Assembly: GCF_012838985.1 (NCBI RefSeq)
Contig: NZ_DUOE01000109.1
Coordinates: 1-38,980, forward strand
Direction: 5' to 3'
Length of the DNA: 38,980 nt
Source: Corynebacterium sp.
Lineage (GTDB): Bacteria; Actinomycetota; Actinomycetes; Mycobacteriales; Mycobacteriaceae
The translations under genes were made by a program, and so were the position numbers. Numbering within the stretch: position 1 is the first letter of the stretch; the number at the start of each line of letters is the position of its first letter. This document shows, piece by piece, positions 37,716 to 38,980 of this stretch. The notes below the pieces were generated by a model. It had not been told where the DNA came from, ran no database searches, and saw only the letters and a program-made list of their open reading frames with translations.

Positions 37716-38980
37716 ATGCCCAACACCACTACCCCTCAGGTTGCCGTCAACGACATCGGCTCCGCTGAGGACTTCCTCGCAGCAGTCGACGCCACGATCA
37801 AGTACTTCAACGACGGCGACATCGTCGAAGGCACCGTCGTCAAGGTCGACCGCGACGAGGTTCTTCTCGACATCGGATACAAGACCGAGGGCGTCATCCC
37901 GTCCCGCGAGCTCTCCATCAAGCACGATGTCGACCCGGACGAGGTCGTCGAGGTCGGCGACGAGATCGACGCACTGGTCCTCACCAAGGAGGACAAGGAG
38001 GGTCGCCTGATCCTCTCCAAGAAGCGCGCACAGTACGAGCGCGCCTGGGGCGCCATCGAGGAGCTGCAGGAGAAGGACGAGCCGGTCACCGGTACCGTCA
38101 TCGAGGTCGTCAAGGGCGGCCTCATCCTGGACATCGGCCTCCGTGGCTTCCTGCCGGCCTCCCTCGTCGAGATGCGTCGCGTCCGCGACCTGGATCCGTA
38201 CATCGGCCAGGAGCTCGAGGCCAAGATCATCGAGCTGGACAAGCACCGCAACAACGTGGTCCTGTCCCGCCGCGCATGGCTCGAGCAGACCCAGTCCGAG
38301 GTCCGCTCCGAGTTCCTGCACCAGCTGCAGAAGGGTCAGGTCCGCAAGGGCGTTGTCTCCTCCATCGTCAACTTCGGCGCCTTCGTCGATCTCGGCGGTG
38401 TCGACGGCCTGGTTCACGTCTCCGAGCTGTCCTGGAAGCACATCGACCACCCGTCCGAGGTCGTCACCGTCGGCGATGAGGTCACCGTCGAGGTTCTCGA
38501 CGTCGATCTCGACCGCGAGCGCGTCTCCCTGTCGCTGAAGGCGACCCAGGAGGACCCGTGGCGCGTCTTCGCCCGCACCCACGCTGTGGGTCAGATCGTC
38601 CCGGGCAAGGTCACCAAGCTCGTCCCGTTCGGCGCCTTCGTCCGCGTCGAGGAGGGCATCGAGGGCCTGGTCCACATCTCCGAGCTGGCTCAGCGCCACG
38701 TCGAGGTTCCGGACCAGGTTGTCACCGTCGGCCAGGAGGCCATGGTCAAGGTCATCGACATCGACCTCGAGCGTCGTCGTATCTCCCTGTCCCTCAAGCA
38801 GGCCGACGAGGACTACACCGACGAGTTCGACCCGTCCAAGTACGGCATGGCCGACTCCTACGACGAGCAGGGCAACTACATCTTCCCGGAGGGCTTCGAC
38901 CCGGAGACCAACGAGTGGCTCGAGGGCTTCGACGAGCAGCGTCAGGCCTGGGAGGCCCGCTACGCCGAGGCAGATCGTCG
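37716..38980 (+). CDS. rpsA: 30S ribosomal protein S1 (3' partial)
   Basis: The frame is open to the right edge (about 421 codons present) and is missing from the ORF track because it has no stop in the window. Start MPNTTTPQVAVNDIG at the ATG 37716, with GGAG 11 bases upstream. Four S1 RNA-binding repeats are seen: DIVEGTVVKVDRDEVLLDIGYKTEGVIP, PVTGTVIEVVKGGLILDIGLRGFLP, VRKGVVSSIVNFGAFVDLGGVDGLVHVSEL and IVPGKVTKLVPFGAFVRVEEGIEGLVHISEL. It binds mRNA on the 30S subunit during initiation. The acidic tail continues beyond the window. Confidence 0.97.
   Translation, partial: MPNTTTPQVAVNDIGSAEDFLAAVDATIKYFNDGDIVEGTVVKVDRDEVLLDIGYKTEGVIPSRELSIKHDVDPDEVVEVGDEIDALVLTKEDKEGRLILSKKRAQYERAWGAIEELQEKDEPVTGTVIEVVKGGLILDIGLRGFLPASLVEMRRVRDLDPYIGQELEAKIIELDKHRNNVVLSRRAWLEQTQSEVRSEFLHQLQKGQVRKGVVSSIVNFGAFVDLGGVDGLVHVSELSWKHIDHPSEVVTVGDEVTVEVLDVDLDRERVSLSLKATQEDPWRVFARTHAVGQIVPGKVTKLVPFGAFVRVEEGIEGLVHISELAQRHVEVPDQVVTVGQEAMVKVIDIDLERRRISLSLKQADEDYTDEFDPSKYGMADSYDEQGNYIFPEGFDPETNEWLEGFDEQRQAWEARYAEADR

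Overview
The window is from a high-GC actinobacterium, almost certainly a Corynebacterium. The order ltbR / leuC-leuD / Nudix-phosphatase / gpsA-ddl / DUF3515 / thiL-ung-DAK-recG-biotinyl protein-rsmD-coaD, and later tRNA-Leu(CAA) / polA / rpsA, is the corynebacterial core order as I know it. Coding density is very high. No gene-free stretch reaches 300 bases; the longest gaps are about 190 bases (30412-30601 and 37524-37715) and the 280 bases between the second Na/Pi transporter and polA, which hold a tRNA and a terminator. I see no insertion sequence, integrase, CRISPR array or replication origin.

Layout. 1-2276: 3' part of a FAD/NAD(P)-binding plus PLP-decarboxylase fusion, facing a DUF2202 lipoprotein. 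2904-6120: leucine biosynthesis (divergent IclR regulator ltbR, leuC, leuD) with a small carboxymuconolactone-decarboxylase-family gene as third gene. 6098-13349: Nudix/histidine phosphatase, gpsA, ddl, a double-DUF3515 membrane protein, thiL, ung and a DAK/FakA-like protein. 13352-17485: recG, a 69-residue biotinyl protein, rsmD, coaD, a TauE/SafE permease. 17303-20704: HNH endonuclease, SDR, a Hyi-like TIM barrel and a Nudix hydrolase.

20701-32977 is one long run of minus-strand genes, read from high to low coordinate: Na/Pi cotransporter 2, a 73-residue coiled-coil protein, a PstS-like lipoprotein, Na/Pi cotransporter 1, a three-subunit 2-oxoacid oxidoreductase (gamma, alpha, beta), a GltD-like FAD/NAD(P) and iron-sulfur subunit, a small secreted protein, a DUF368 (PopT-type) lipid-carrier translocase, and a polar amino acid ABC transporter (binding protein, permease, ATPase). 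This is the accessory-looking part. A complete ferredoxin-type 2-oxoacid oxidoreductase with what looks like its own NAD(P) module is unexpected in a genus that normally relies on the pyruvate dehydrogenase complex. 33120-38980: tRNA-Leu, polA, an SRPBCC protein, a Cys-rich DUF326 (copper-storage-like) protein, a SAM methyltransferase and the 5' part of rpsA.

Two window-wide architectural signals stand out. First, many genes lack a Shine-Dalgarno sequence and instead have a TANNNT -10-like hexamer 6-8 bases before the start codon, which suggests leaderless transcription; in several cases the upstream gene's TAG stop codon forms the first half of that hexamer. Second, all six convergent gene pairs overlap at their 3' ends, three of them by exactly four bases in which both stop codons share TTAA, TTAG or CTAG. 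All functional calls come from reading motifs and context; no database search was run.
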